Notes: generated by a model not told the origin, from the sequence alone. Numbered from the stretch's first letter, positions 21,497 through 34,668 are shown. The stretch is DNA of 64,000 bases from Telopea speciosissima (GCF_018873765.1 NW_025317357.1:186001-250000), one strand, 5' to 3'. A program made the numbers and translations.

Positions 21497-22480
21497 GCTC
21501 AGGCCGTATGGCAACAGTTGCAGCAACAATAAGAGAGATTCGTCTAAAATGAATGGATAATGAATGTAACGAATGAGAGGGAGAGAGAGTTTGCAGGGAA
21601 ACGGTGAACCATCAACAACTACATCACAAGCACAACCACGACCTTATCGGAAGCTTAAAAAGGGAAAAGAAATAGTTTTCGGTTTTTGCATTTTCTACTT
21701 ACACAGATTTGACAAAGGAGCAAGAAAGATAGACGCCAATGCAGCACAAGACCACTTACACGACTAGACATATCGTAAATAGATAAAAATAACAGAATAC
21801 ACAGAAATTCGATAACATAAGATTTTAAATAGTGAATAAATAACAATGAAATTAGAGAATAATTTATAGACAACCTAATGAATTGCAATGATGATGATGA
21901 TGATGATGCTTTCTCTCTAAAGCTTCTGGTGCTTCACTGTGTTCCTCACGTTCCCTCTCTGTCTTGCCCTACAATAAAAACCTCTCTTCCGCCCAGGCAC
22001 CCAAAAAACCAACCAAAAAAATAAAAAAAAAAACAACTAAAGAAAAGAAAAACCCTCACGGCTGTATTAAGCTATATTGTGTCTTGTATTGTTGCCGCTA
22101 CTGCTGCTTGGCAAGGTTATTTGTCTCCTTCACTCATTCTTTTTCATTTCAGTGGTTCCGTTTCAGTTTGGAACGGAATCCTTATTCAACAACAAATCCA
22201 TCAATAAAAGAGCAAAAGCGATTGAAGCCTCCAACATCCAGGGTTCCGCATCTCGTAATTATTTCTTAAACCCTCTACTTTCAGTGAAGAAGAATGGAGA
22301 AGATGATATAGCAGGGAGGGAGGTTGAATCCTCATCTAGCTTCAATCGTAGGATTCTTATCTTCTAGCTTCTTTTTGTTTGCTCCTAGACACATTAAGTA
22401 CATATGGTACATTTCTCTTTTGAGGGAGGAGGAAGCTGGATCAGAAACTCAATCCACCAAACCAACATGGAACAACATAT

Positions 22481-25400
22481 CTATTGAACCATGGCCAAGA
22501 AAGAACTTGCCGCATTACCTCCCCCATTGGAGGAGTTGGCGTTATGCTGCTGGTACTGCATCTTGTAGGCCAGCTTCCTCTCTTCTTCTGCCTCTTCATC
22601 TTCATCGTCATCTTCATCCTCGTCTTCGTTGTCCTCTTGATCTAGATTGTCACTGTCAGCATCCTCCATCTTATCGTAGCCATTTATCACCGACTGTTGG
22701 TGCCGTTGCTGCTCCATCAGCTCCCTCATAGTGTCTTCTGGCTTCAATGCAAACACAAGAATCAATTTCATTATCATAATCATCATTCATTGTTCGTTAG
22801 TCATTGGGGGTAGGGTAGAGAAAGAGAGAGAGCAAAGAACTTGGTCCGTAGGAAAGCACAATTATGAATGATAGAACAAGGATTACCTTCTTCACTAATG
22901 CCGCTGGTGCCACCCCTCCAACACTATTACCACCTTCTTCAAATAAGCTCGGCACTGTAAACGCTCCGTTACTGGTCTGCACCTTGGTATTTGCATCAAT
23001 TTTGTTATTGGGGTTCTTGGTTTCTGCATCGGTGGATGTTTGGGCTGTTAGTGGTGGTGGTGGGGACGGCGGCATTATTGCAAGGACATCGCTTCTTCCG
23101 GAAAGTTTTGTCGTTGTGGTTGGGCTTGGGCCCACGGTATCTTGTTGCTGTTCTGGCCTGCTCTGGATTCCAAAGCCGCTAGCACCGCCGCTGCCTCCAA
23201 GCATCTTCTTCTGATAGAGCATGTCTAGCTGGTGGAAGTAAGGGCAGGTCTTGGCATCTTCGGGACGTCTTTTGTTGCTCTCCTTCACCTTTTTGAAGTA
23301 CTTGTTGATGTTCTCCCACTTCTCTTTACATCTCTTGGAGCTCCTGTTGTAACCCATCTTCTGCATCCCTGCAGATATCTCTTCCCACAGAGGGCCCTTT
23401 GGCCCAGCCTCTTGGTACCTTGACTCCAACCCGCTTCTCAACTTGATCAGGGCATGCACTTCGGCTTTTGGCCACCTAGACGATGTCGGGTCGAAGCTTC
23501 CCCCATCTCCACTAGTAACCATCTCCTGTGCCGGCAGCTGCTGCGGCTGGTGCTGTTGCTCAGGGACAGCCATGGCCACTTCCGCAGAAGCCGGTGGTTG
23601 ATGACACCGTATAACTTCATTGGTGTTTTCTGATGGATGAAGTTGCGGCTTGTGATGATGGTGATGCTGGTGCTGCTGTTGTTTTTGTTGTAGCGGCTGC
23701 GATTGCGGCTGTTGTGGTGGGGCTGGCGGTGGAGGAGGTGGCGTGATGACGGTCGATTGTTGTTGTGATGGTGGCGGTGGGGCAGCGGGGATACTTATGG
23801 GTGGCGGTAATTGTATGGTCTGACCAGTGATGTTTTGAAGGAATGCAATGATGGCAGCATCCCTTGTAGCGGAGATGGCGCGCTCTTGAGCCATGATCTC
23901 GTGCTCCCTGCTCAGCCTTGCCATTTCCTGTCGCTTCCAAGCTTCTTCCCTTATCATCCTGTCTTGTTCCCTCTTTTCAATGGTCTCAAGGAACCTTTGC
24001 TGCATGGCCTCCTGCTTCTCCATCACTTGTTGCATCAATCCTTCAAAGAATGACATCATCTTGCGGCTGTCACTGCCTCCTCCTGACGACCTTCTTTTCC
24101 GTTTGCGGCTAGCTGTGTTGGAGGGCACCCCTTCCAAGTCGTCGTCATCGTAGTAGTCCTCGGAATCTGAAGAAGACGAAGATGAGGAGGAAGAGGTGGT
24201 GTTGGAGGAGAAGGTGATACCTGCTGGGATGGTAGTGGTGACCGTGGCAGAACCACTTATCCCGGTCCCAGGGTCTTGGATCATTCGAGCGTTAGTATCA
24301 GGCCCGAAACGAGGATCTCCGCTCTGGTTCGTGGCGGCAGCTGTTGTAGTTGATACTGTACCAGTTGTATTACTAGTAGCAATAGTTGTTGCGGTAGTAG
24401 GTTGCATTCTTCCAGAAGAACTGCCGGACATTGGGTGTTTGCTTCCAATCCCAATTGAAGGAGCGGCAACTGGGTTGGTCGTGATGGCGATGATGGGGTG
24501 AAGGGTAGTGGCCGTGGGTGCTGGGGCCCGGGTCGACTTAGGGGTAGGAATGATGGGGTTGGCACCCGTGTTGCTGCTGCCACCGTAGAGAGCCTCGAGC
24601 TGACTGAAAAATCTATAACTCTTGCCGTCTTGACGGGCAGCACGACCTTCCTTGGTTCTCTTATAGTATTTGTGGACGTTCTCGAACTTCTCCTTGCATT
24701 TCTTGGCACTTCTGACGTAACTCAACTCTGCTAGTTTCCTGTTTATTGGAATAAGTAAACAAAAATACAAATAACTACTGCGTAATAAAGAAATGCTGGA
24801 TCAGAGAAGAGTAATGGAAGGACAAAAAGGAAACCACTGAATTTTTCTTCAACACTACTACCACCACCACCAACAAGAAGAAGAATATGGGCTATATATA
24901 TGCAGCGTGGATATGGGTCGATGTGTCAATGTGCATCACAGTAGTCCCAAAAAGTAATTCGCACACTATCCAGCGCACCTCAACCCTCTCCCTCTTTCTT
25001 TCTTTCACTCCCTAATTGACCCAATTCTTGGCTGGCCGCATGATGATAACGTCTGTGTGAGCTATCAATTTATTAAAAAAATTTAGTACAGGATACAGAT
25101 AGACATGGATCCTTCGAGAAAGGGCGAAAGACGGGGGAACGGGTATCCCAAACAAATCCAAGTGTTTGTAACTTTATTTCTTCCTTTGAGGTACTTCATT
25201 AGCAAATTGATAATTATTTAATTAATTAATTACTTTATTTGTAAGCAACCGGGATTGGTTGGATTTGATGCAATGGATCCGAACCCCCAATGTTCAGAAT
25301 TCAGAGAGAAAAGATGCTGCACTCGTGAGTCGTGAGTCGTGATAGATCTGGAAAAGGAAGCACGGCGTGAGTTTGGGTTGGGGCCTGGGGCCGGGGGGGG

Positions 25401-26337
25401 GAGAGAGATCTGATTAGAGAAAACCCGAAAACCTTGAGAAACTACTAGTCACTGGCTTCTGCTACTATTTCTCTGCTCAACAGCAGCAGAGGGCAGTATC
25501 ACCAGTGTTTTTAGATACAGAATCCGTGGTACGAAGCTCAAATCGTAAAGGAGAGAGAAAGGGGAGAAAGAAGAGAAGGTGGGGAGCGGTCCATTCCGAT
25601 TCTCGAACTCCGTTGATCCCGCACAACCGTACAGTACAGCACGAAAATCTCTCAATTTCATGCAAGGAAGAAAAGATTATGTGAATTATATATGCCCCAC
25701 ATTTGAAGAATCTAATTGGAACCGGAAAATTGCTTTGTCCTAAAGACAACTAATTGAGAGCGGCGAAGGGAGGGTGGGAGGAAGTTATAGGGAGATTTGA
25801 TCTAAGGGATTTGTCTTTTTTTTTTTTCTTCCATATTTTCCCCTTGTGAAGAGAGAGAGAGAAAAGGTGGGGTGGGTGTTCCAATACCCCCGGTATAGTA
25901 TGAGTGTTAGGGAATTTAAGGTACCTGGAGATATCTTCCCAGAGAGGACCTTTGAGAGTGGCATCACGGAAGGCAGCATCCATCTCCGATCTAATCTTCA
26001 AAAGGGCTAGAGTCTCTTGACGTGGCCACCTGTTTCCGCCGGTCATTCCTCGTTCCATTTCCTCCCCAGCAAGGGCATCGTCGTCAGTAAACCCACCAGA
26101 CACTGGACCGGCCAATTCCTCGAAATTCCCCGATGAACGGGCAGCTGCAGGTGGTAGGCTACTGATGGGTGACGCTGCTTCAACCACCAACACAGCATCC
26201 CCCGATTTCTTTTGCTGCTGCTGTAAGTGGTCGGAGCTTCCGGGAACTCCACCTCCGACCAAGTGGGTTGGATTGCCAGCTCCAGTGAAAGGCGTCATCT
26301 CCGATGACTTCCCATATTGGGACCCTCCCTGTTGCAT
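22481..26337 (-). CDS. GTL1: GT-2-type double trihelix transcription factor (GTL1-like)
   Basis: Nuclear DNA-binding regulator; in Arabidopsis GTL1 binds GT elements and restrains cell growth and stomatal density. Exons on the minus strand are 26337-25925, 24738-22887 and 22741-22481, with gt...ag introns 25924-24739 and 22886-22742. They splice in frame to 841 residues. Trihelix 1 is residues 102-190 (GGNRWPRQETLALLKIRSEM ... KKCKEKFENVHKYYKRTKEG), split by intron one. Then Ser/Thr-rich spacer, a nuclear localisation cluster RKRKRR at 349-354, a coiled-coil centre (about 365-437), a Pro/Gln/His-rich tract, trihelix 2 at 559-646 (SSRWPKAEVHALIKLRSGLE ... KRCKEKWENINKYFKKVKES), and a C-terminus with KPEDTMRELMEQQ, a Glu/Asp run and the ending FLAMVQ. 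The last exon and ending point to GTL1 rather than DF1 or GT-2. ATG chosen as the only one giving the full N-terminus. No stop or lesion. Confidence 0.93.
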
Positions 26338-28000
26338 ACTTGTATTAAAACCCTTCCCTTCTTCAATGATGCACTTTCTAGTTTTTTTTCTCCCTTTCTC
26401 TTTTCCCTCTTCTCTTTTTAGTTACTGCCAGTAGAGGTAATGGTAGTTGGACTATTGTAAGAAATTATAGGACCCTTCCGCTTTGATCTTATGATTCCTT
26501 TCTTTCCTTCATCTTCCCCCTTCCCCCTTACCCTTGAGAAAGGGGGAGTGGGTTTTCTTTCTTCTTTTTTTTTTTTTTTTTTTTTTTTCCGGGGGGTTGG
26601 GATGGGGACTGTGTATGCAATGTTTGGACCGATAAGGTGGGGGCTAGCTAGTGTGGTTCGAGGATTCAGAAGTTTAGGATTACAGTTGAAGAGAAATGGG
26701 GATAATATTTTTCATTTTGATAGGGTTAGGGGGTTAGAAGAATCAGAGGAAAATCAATACAAAAATGGGATTTGGGGGTGTAAAAGAATGGGAGGCGACA
26801 ACTGGTAAGATGGAACGGGAAAGAGAACACCTACGAGTGAGTGCTGGATAAAACTAATTGTTATTTCTTTAAATAATGCAATAATAACAGTAAAGATGAT
26901 TACTTTAGAAGAACATCTGAACAACACTAACTGCAAACATATGAATGAGAGAAGGAGATATTGATTATGGTGATGATGAGAGAGAAAGAGAGAGAGTGTG
27001 TGTTTGTGTGTGGATTGTGGAAATGATAAAAACAAACGAGATGCTGCGTTGTCAGCGGCTTACTTTGCAGCTAATAATAGTTAAACCCGAACGGAGCGGT
27101 ACACACATAAACCCTCTCTCATCTCGCCATCACGCCACTTGGAATCAGAATATCTCGATTTTAAACTTGACTCTAGTTCTCTTAACCCAACCATAGTGGT
27201 AATAATAGACAAAATAAAGTTAATAAAATTAACCAAAAAAATACCTCTAGAGTTCTATTGTTACTGTTATTTTAAAATCTGATAATAAATAAGGATTAAA
27301 AATGGTAATACAATATTTGTTTTATGATATAGATCAGAGAGTGAATTGTTAAGGATAGTTTACCCAGAGGAGGGAGAAAGACCTTATAAAAAAAGTCCCC
27401 TGTTTAAAAAGATGAAGAAAAATAATATGAACAAACTATGTTTTCTTTTTGTTTATTAAGGAGAAAAAAAAGGAAAGCCAAGAAAGAAAGAAATTAAAAA
27501 AAAAAAAAAACAAATGAAAAGGAACGGAGGCAATTTCATTTTGCTGATTTCCACAAATGTGAATAGTCTCGCGAAAATATAAGGGGGTGAAGAAATGAAT
27601 TAAAAAAGGTAAAAGAAATAAAAAGGAAGGGGGACCGTCGTGGTGGTGGCGAAGAGCAGGAAAAGAAAAGAAAGGTCCCACCAGACAATTAACACATCGA
27701 AACAGCTGTAGTGTGGGCCCCGCTTATGAGAGGGGTGGAACGTGCCGGGCGATTATCGCGGATCCCACAAATACCCCAACTGCCAGGCATCCCACCCATG
27801 ACGGAATCTGTGCCACGTGGCTTTCGATTCCACGCTCGAACCACTCTCATATCGCAGATATATAAATTTATTTAATCTATATTTATTAGCAATTCTCAAA
27901 TGCCTCCTGCTGTCCTCCGCACTCAGCAGCTGGAACGATCGGACCTTTGGTATCTTGTCCCCACACCCTTTCTCCCCAAAACACAAAAAAGGAAAAAGAA
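26338..28000 (-). promoter_or_regulatory. upstream region of the GTL1-like gene with G-box
   Basis: Non-coding. Close to the start there is a pyrimidine-rich leader (26380-26600) with a 25-base T run ending at 26588. The palindromic G-box gccacgtggc sits at 27811-27820, about 1.47 kb from the ATG, with a TATA-like tatataaattta at 27859-27870. bZIP and bHLH factors bind such boxes. Whether they serve this gene or an unseen divergent transcript is open. Confidence 0.4.
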
Positions 28001-29210
28001 AAAAAAAACAAAAAACTCACTTTGCGTATTATCCTTCCTAACACACCATGTGTGGAATCATTCATTCCAGCTGGTATTCTCACTCTCTTTTTTTAAATAT
28101 TTTTTTTTTTTGGCAAGCATTCTCTTTTCTCATCAAATCATGTACACATTATCGGTACCGGTACACGTTCTTTCACACACACACTCTCTCTCTCCCCTCC
28201 TCCCACAAACTCTCTTTTCTCTTATCATGTGGATCTCTTGCATAAACACTCCCTCTCATGTGCTATTGGTTTGGGGGGAGATACCAATAAATATGTCAGG
28301 GGCACTATTCTCTGTGCCACAGCGCAGCTTGAGCCCAGACACATGGGAGGGGGCGCAATAACCACCTTATCCCCCTACATAGGCTACCATGTGCTTGGGC
28401 GCAGGCTGTACTGCGGCACAAAGAACATTCTCCCTTTTTTTTTATTAGAACCAATATATATCCATAGAAACCCAAAACAACGGCATGCGGTGCTTGATAT
28501 CACCATTAGAAGATTCTGATCCTTGAGGCGGATAATTTTTTTGATAAAAATAATGAAAAATTTTATTAAGACCATCATAAATATCACATGGATGAAGTTG
28601 AACATAACTTTAGGGTCTATGGATCAAAATTTAACCAAACTATTGTGCACGTTACTAACATCGCCTTCCTACCATGCCTCTGTATTTTCCATTGCAGACT
28701 TCCAGTAATCGTAAATCCTAATAAAAAAAAGTGAGGAATGATACGCAAGATGAGAGATTCTATGGTAGTATGGGATTCTTTTCTATTTTTTTCCCCTAGG
28801 AAGGGAAGGGGAGGAAAGGTAGTCGGCTTATTGATGATTTGCCTTTGCTGGGAGGTGTCCATTTCGTATGGGCTTTACTTTCTCTCGCCGTCTCGCGGGA
28901 AAACGGCGAAGGGTTAATGAGTTAAATAGGGCGGGCCAGTGTCGCTCCTCGCTCCGCCTGATTTGGTCAAGTAATAATGCAACCCACGGGCCCATTTTTC
29001 TCTCTCTCTCTCGCCCATCGTCTCAATAACATACCGCAACTTTTTATTTTATTTGTACCTGTCCACTTGTTTATTTAGGTCATCCTTCATACTGTATCAC
29101 ATTGTTCATTTAGGTTTTGTACATAATTATTAATTTTATGTTTTTAAAAAAATTAAAAGAAAAAAAAAGCTCTTAAAGGTTGTCAAACTGGGAGAAGTGT
29201 TGCCATTCAT
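28001..29210. other. intergenic, no gene seen
   Basis: AT- and CT-rich sequence. A gcgggaaa (E2F-type site) occurs near 28896 and a tctctctctctctc tract at 28999-29012. No ORF with a recognisable domain. Confidence 0.4.
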
Positions 29211-29735
29211 AGTTGGAAAATCAGGTTTTGACTGGGATGAGTCGCTCGAGTCGAGTCAAAATTTTGAAAACCTGGTTAAGAGTCGTGTAGACTAGGTTAA
29301 GGTGAAAAATGACGAGACTGGGTCATAAATAGTCCGAGTCAAATATGACTCGGTATTTTTTACCCTAGTCATGATAAAATCGACGAGTTTAATCGTTTTT
29401 TAAAATATATAAAACTAGTTCACTTAGAAACGGAGTTAACTAAATAGTAAATCCATAACCTAAAACAATAAGAAAGCCTCAACTCCTCAACTCCCTTCTC
29501 TTGTTCAATGGTATAAACTCAAAATGCATTGATATGTGATTACTTGAATTTTTTTCCATATATTTTTGTATTTTTTATGATTTTTTACTAATTTATACAT
29601 ATTTATTGCATTATAAAATTAAAAAACGTGACTCGTCTTGACCGAGTTTGACAAGGCCGAATCACCAAGTTTTTCTAGAAGACGAGTCGAGTCAGAAAAC
29701 CTGGTTTTCAGTCTAGGAAACTTTGATTAGTTTTG
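29211..29735. mobile_element. probable hAT-like element (CAWAGTT ends)
   Basis: Starts catagttggaaaatcagg and ends gaaaacctggttttcagt...aaactttg; the two arms are imperfect inverted repeats rich in gactcgagtcg. The plan matches the elements at 7328, 51020 and 60653. No convincing TSD, so ends are approximate. Confidence 0.5.
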
Positions 29736-29759
29736 CAAAGTTCACAAGAGAGCACTGCT

Positions 29760-30480
29760 TGGTGGAGTGGCCAAAAACTTTGCAAGTGAAGCAGTGTGGC
29801 GGCAACTACTCAAAGTGAATGCTTTGGTTGAAGGAGAAACCGTCTTCATCCATGATGGTGACAAAATCATGGGGAGTGAATTCTGCCGACACCTCCACGC
29901 AGATTCTCGCAAAAGCCAATTGATCCATGCATTTTCGTTCTTTCATCAAAGAACAAAGGGTTGTCGAGCAGGGAACCAATGATGCTAAGACCTTCACTGC
30001 ACCAAAGGTAAAGTGGAAGACCCGGCAAGGAGACCCAAAGGGGAATGGAATGGAGGTCGATTTTGTAGAGTTGGATGTATTGATCCCATTGCCTAAGGAA
30101 GATGGGCTTTCTACTGATCAGCCAGGGGCCTCCTTCTAAGTCACATAGCTTGTCAGAGTCGGAGAAGCGGAAGATGAAAATTCCATTGGAGAGAACAAAA
30201 GTGTCAAGCAGACCCTTAGGTTTCCACTGTCTTCGACAAGGTGGAAGGAAGGGCAGCTACCAATGAAGTGTTCAACTAGGCAGCAATGCCATTTAGTAAT
30301 CTCATCAACTAGAAGGTAAGAAGGGCAGAAGCTGACTTTGACATCTTCAATCACCTTAGGGGGGACAAAATGAAGAGGATGTCCATCATAGGAGGGGTTT
30401 AGTACGTGCAGGATTGAACAAGGAATTCCATGGCTTTGGACCAGAGGAGGCTGGTGGGGTTCCGGTAGCAGAGGCCACCG
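29760..30480 (-). pseudogene. LINE ORF1 fragment (DUF4283-type)
   Basis: Minus-strand frames read EHFIGSCPSFHLVED, GWLISRKPIFLRQWDQYIQL, IPLWVSLPGLPLYLW and NPLFFDERTKMHGSIGFCEN, which follows plant LINE ORF1 proteins (pattern PLxLRxW...IPVWVxLPxLPLxxW). Stops at 30136 and elsewhere break it. The RNA-binding ORF1 product coats LINE RNA. No EN or RT adjoins. Confidence 0.75.
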
Positions 30481-30619
30481 GAGGGGGTCATGAATGGAGC
30501 CAGGTCACCGCCGGAGGGAGGTCCACAGCTACCTAATTATCCTCTTTTACTGATTTTTATTATCTACTTTTTTTCCTATCTATTTTTAAGTAGTTTTATT
30601 CGGAAAAAAAAGACTCAGT

Positions 30620-31262
30620 TTGGTGTGTTCATTAAAGTTTTTCATTCTGATAATGCTTTAGACTATATCCAATGGGAAATATCTGAATTTTGTTCTGATC
30701 ATGGCATGATACATCAAACTAGTGCACTTATACTCCCCATCAAAATGTTGTGTCTAAGCAGAAAAACTGGCACTTGTTGTAGGTCGCTCATTCTTTAATG
30801 TTTTATATGCATGTTCCCAACTATTTTTGGAGTGATGCTGTTATTACTATTTGCTATTTGATAAATCACTTGCCATTTGTTGTTCTTGATAATCAATCTT
30901 CTTTCTTTATAGGTTTTCCCAATTTTTTTCTATTTGGTTTATCCCTTTGGGGTGTTTGGTTATACATGCTTCGTTCACAACCTTCGCCCTAAGTCTTGAC
31001 AAATTATCCCTGTGTGGCACCAAGTGTGTGTTTTTTGGTAATGCTCACACGCAAAAAGGTTATCAGTGTTACGATCCTATTATCCGTCAGCACTTTGTCA
31101 GTGTTGATGTTACCGGCCTTTTTTGAAACTACCCCATATTTTTCTGCTGAGAGTCCTTAGGCGGATGTCGATCTTTTTATTCCTCCACCTATTCCTGCAC
31201 TTATTCCTCTTATTGACACTCTCACTACTAGTTCTCAACTTAAGGAATTGCAGGTTTACTAG
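30620..31262 (+). pseudogene. copia D integrase fragment
   Basis: Reads KTQFGVFIKVFHSDNALDYI (with the SDN aspartate), EFCSDHGMIHQTS, then MHVPNYFWSDAVITICYLIN, and later QKGYQCY-like KKVISVTILLS in another frame. These are the DDE core and tail of copia integrase. Stops and shifts every 100-200 bases. Confidence 0.72.
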
Positions 31263-31265
31263 CGT
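31261..31265. repeat. 5-bp TSD (left) of the 3.4 kb LTR insertion
   Basis: agcgt at 31261-31265 is repeated at 34664-34668 immediately outside the TG...CA ends. Confidence 0.85.
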
Positions 31266-34200
31266 TGTTACATCTGTGCCCGGACCCTGACCCGAACTCC
31301 GAATGTAGGTCCAAAACCCGATGATCCTGGGTCATACCCACTAGCAACCAGTGGTGCACCGACCCAACAATCATTTTTTATGGGGAATACCAGATGATGT
31401 CATACCTACCCATCTGGAGGCGGCTACCAGACTTGTGCTGCTGTTCCATACACAAATTGATGGACGACCTAAGGTACAGCCTCTGTCTAATCACAATAAG
31501 AATAAATTTATTTCAAATAATTAAATAGGGTTTAATGACCACAAATGGTGCAAGGACAATGCCCTTGGCATGGCACAGACCTTGGTGGGGCTCAGGCGCA
31601 AGAACAACAGGGATCCACCTACTGGTCCATCCCTACTGGTCTATTGGATCGACCAGTACTGCTATACAGCCCAGAATTCATCTCAGATGTGTGGGGCCCA
31701 CCATCTCGCACCCCGGATCACCTCCCAGTGCCTAGAATGATCTGAGGAGATATTGCCCCATCAATGTGGTCATGTGGGGCCCACTTTATAGCCAATTGCA
31801 TTGGGGAATGAACTCTTAAAATGCATTTTTATAAAAAATCAATTTTTACCAAACAGACCTTAGTGGCTGGCTTATATATAAGCCCGCCTTAGTTCAGAAA
31901 ACCTTCCTTGCCTATTTCGTTGAAGAGAAGGAGAGAAGGAGAAAGAGGAGGAAGAGAAAGAGAAGGGGAAAGTCTTAGGACCTTGTGCTTGGAATCCAAC
32001 AAGGTAAATCTCTCTAAACCCTACTATTGTGCTGCTGCAGCCATGAGTCTTTCTCTGTTGTTGGCTGTACAGCCATGTCTTCATGTGTTTATCTAGTTAA
32101 ACATATTCTACTAGCTTCCTTGCTTAGATCCTTTCATGCAAATGCAAATCTGCTATGCTTGGCCTGCTATCTACCTGTGCCATGATGAACATATGTTGTA
32201 CCTACTGTTTCCAGCTTTAGATGAGTGATTCTCATGTTTTAATGAGCTTAGGATATAACCCATAGTGTATGCTTTATTTTTCTCTAAATGCATGATGAAT
32301 CCCCAACCTAGTGGGCATCACAGAGATGATCTGTAGCTATTAGAACTTCTTCCTATTCTGTTTTTGATAGTTTATGTGTGAACAATCATGTATGATGACC
32401 ATGTAAGCAAAATAACCCAAGATCACATGCATGCTTGATTTTCCACCATGTAGATGTTGGTCATCATGCATGGAACCTGAATATGATTCTTGATCATCCA
32501 TGTAGACCATTGATCCAAAGATCCAAGCCAAAATAGCATTTGCTTTTGAAAATCTTGAGCTGCTTGTGCATTGGTTGATTGTAGTGGTCGATTGGATCAA
32601 CCACTGCAAGAAATTGAACCTGTGTTTACCCTGATTTACCCCTTCGTCTGCGATGCCCTACATGAGGCTTTGCAAGACATCCCAGCTGAAATCCATGCTC
32701 TGTACCCCTGTTTGGAGCTAGTCTGCCTTCCTGGGATGGGTTTTGTGCGGCCAAACTGATATCCGGCATGAGACCAACACCCGAACCACTGATGGAAACC
32801 TAGGATAGTATTGACTTTGGCCTACCCCTAAGCTTGAAACACTTTCCTTAGATCATCTGGGTATACCCCTGGTGCAGACCATTCCATTTCAGCCCTATTC
32901 CTACACTTAGAGCTACGAGTTGATTGCCACTGGTCCATTGGATAGACCAGTCCAATCCACCGGTGTAAACCATTGATGAATAACATGACCCTAACCCCTG
33001 CAATTACCTAAAATAGTACCTAGGAACCCTTTGGAAACTGTTTCCTCGAACCCCTTGTGGTTTTGGCCACAGCAGCCTATTGGTCCATTGCCACTGGTCC
33101 ATTGGATAGACCAGTGCCAATCGACCACTGCTGTTGTCATGGAAGTTTTGAGTCTTGCTTGGTCTGGGAGCTAGACCAAGGTTTCCCTAGCCTCCTAGGG
33201 TACTTAAATGAATATTAATGAATCATCTTTAATTTATTTATTTAGGCTTTGAGTGTCCGCCCGGCGACGTTTATTCGTGTGCTCTTGCTGACTGGCAGTC
33301 TTCAGATCCGACAGATTACAGTCAAGGTGAGTGGATATCGGATCATTCATGTAGGTGTGACCTTGTGAATATATCAAAGATAACAAAGTTACCTTTATTA
33401 CTATTATCTGTGCTATATTATTATTTAAATTGCTTTTGAATATTGGAATTTACTGATGTAGCTATGGAATGTGGTTGTGAAGCTGTTGAGTAAATAATTG
33501 ATGAATCAAATGCATGCTATGTGAACTGTTAGTTTAGATGCCGTAATAGATGGCTTGGAAATGAAAGGCATGGTGAGCCGTAGTATAAGCTGCGGGAGCA
33601 CCGTGCATTTCATACTAGAAATGAGGTTTATGGTAGCCCGTAGAATGGGATACGGCTGACACCACTTAACTCATACTTATCATGTAGATCATTGGGCTAG
33701 GTGAACATACCCTTATGCTACAGCCCTTCCCAACAGGGGTGTAGGTGTTGGGTGATCATGGCATCCTGAATGCCGAGGATAGCAGAAGCCGGGTCAGTTT
33801 GTTATGGTTAACTAGGGGTCCGCCAAGGGAGGAGTTGGTGCTCACTACCCAGTGTGGGTTCCACCCACAATGATTGAGGTGGCAACCGAAGACGGAGGAG
33901 AAGCGACGGAGGTTGTCTCCCGAGTCATTGCAAGTAGCATACACCTAGTGACTTAGTTGTGATGTTAGGTGGAGTAGAGTAATAAAATTGAATTCAGCAT
34001 GTAGATTGATGATTGTGTTGGTTGTACCTGCTTACATGATCTTATATTCATTTGCTGGGCTCGGTGGAGCTCATCCCTCGTGGATTGTTTCTTTTAGATG
34101 ATTTTGTAGGTGGACATTACCTTGAGTGGGAGGATCCTTACGGACAATATGGTGATGGTGATCATGAACATTTTGGTGTGGACCCCTACGGAGGTGATCC

Positions 34201-34663
34201 CTCTGATGTGGGTGCACCGGATTAGGTTGGAGGAGCTTATCTGATGGCGGCTGTCCTTTCTTTTTGATGTTCATAGAACATTCTTTTTATGGATAGCCGT
34301 ATGAAACTTTTCTTTTGTATAGCTTACAGATGCAGCTTTCATGTATTTTGATTTATGATGCTGGGCTATGAAAAGGCCATATATATAATTGTTATGAGTT
34401 CCTATGCGGTGACCCTCTGTTAAACAATGTAGTTAAGGTAGTACTGTGGGTTATGGGCGACTATCGGACAATGTATTTTGGTAGCTCTTTTATGTAAATA
34501 CTACGCTTTAGCTTCCGTTGCACTCTGTTTCCAATTTTATATTGTAAATGTGGTGTATGTCTGTTGAGTGGTGTTTGCTTCCGGATCCTGGAGTTTCGGC
34601 GGATGTGGTTCGACATCCGGGTCGCCCGCCCGACCCGCCTAGGGGGTGGTTTGGGGTGTGACA
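31266..34663. repeat. 3.4 kb LTR-like insertion, probable solo LTR of a gypsy element
   Basis: Begins TGTTACATCTGTGCCCGG and ends GGTTTGGGGTGTGACA, with a perfect 5-bp TSD. No internal PBS, polypurine tract or polyprotein domain is visible, so it is best read as one long solo LTR. A TATA motif ttatatataag is at 31871-31881. Very long LTRs with gtgtgaca ends are known for plant Tekay/Del-type chromoviruses. Orientation is not settled. It carries four copies of a 23-bp quasi-palindrome. Confidence 0.75.
31635..33115. repeat. four copies of a 23-bp quasi-palindrome
   Basis: Copies at 31635-31657, 32583-32605, 32929-32951 and 33093-33115 follow actggtcnattggatngaccagt. The outer arms (actggtc / gaccagt) pair. 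The last two copies are identical. Confidence 0.9.
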
Positions 34664-34668
34664 AGCGT

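Larger units (their letters stand above)
20824..22480. other. intergenic, includes 3' flank of the GTL1-like gene
   Basis: No coding sequence supported. It holds a hairpin (21443-21496), a poly(A) scar (21322-21338), a gaga-rich tract (21378-21398) and an atg repeat (21889-21908). The part next to 22480 is the 3' UTR side of the trihelix gene on the minus strand; the plus frames 21964-22731 are by-products. Confidence 0.5.

Noticed and set aside
23617-24501. Several long ORFs on both strands over the GTL1-like exon two
   Set aside because: Low-complexity coding sequence opens other frames; only the spliced minus-strand frame has trihelix domains.
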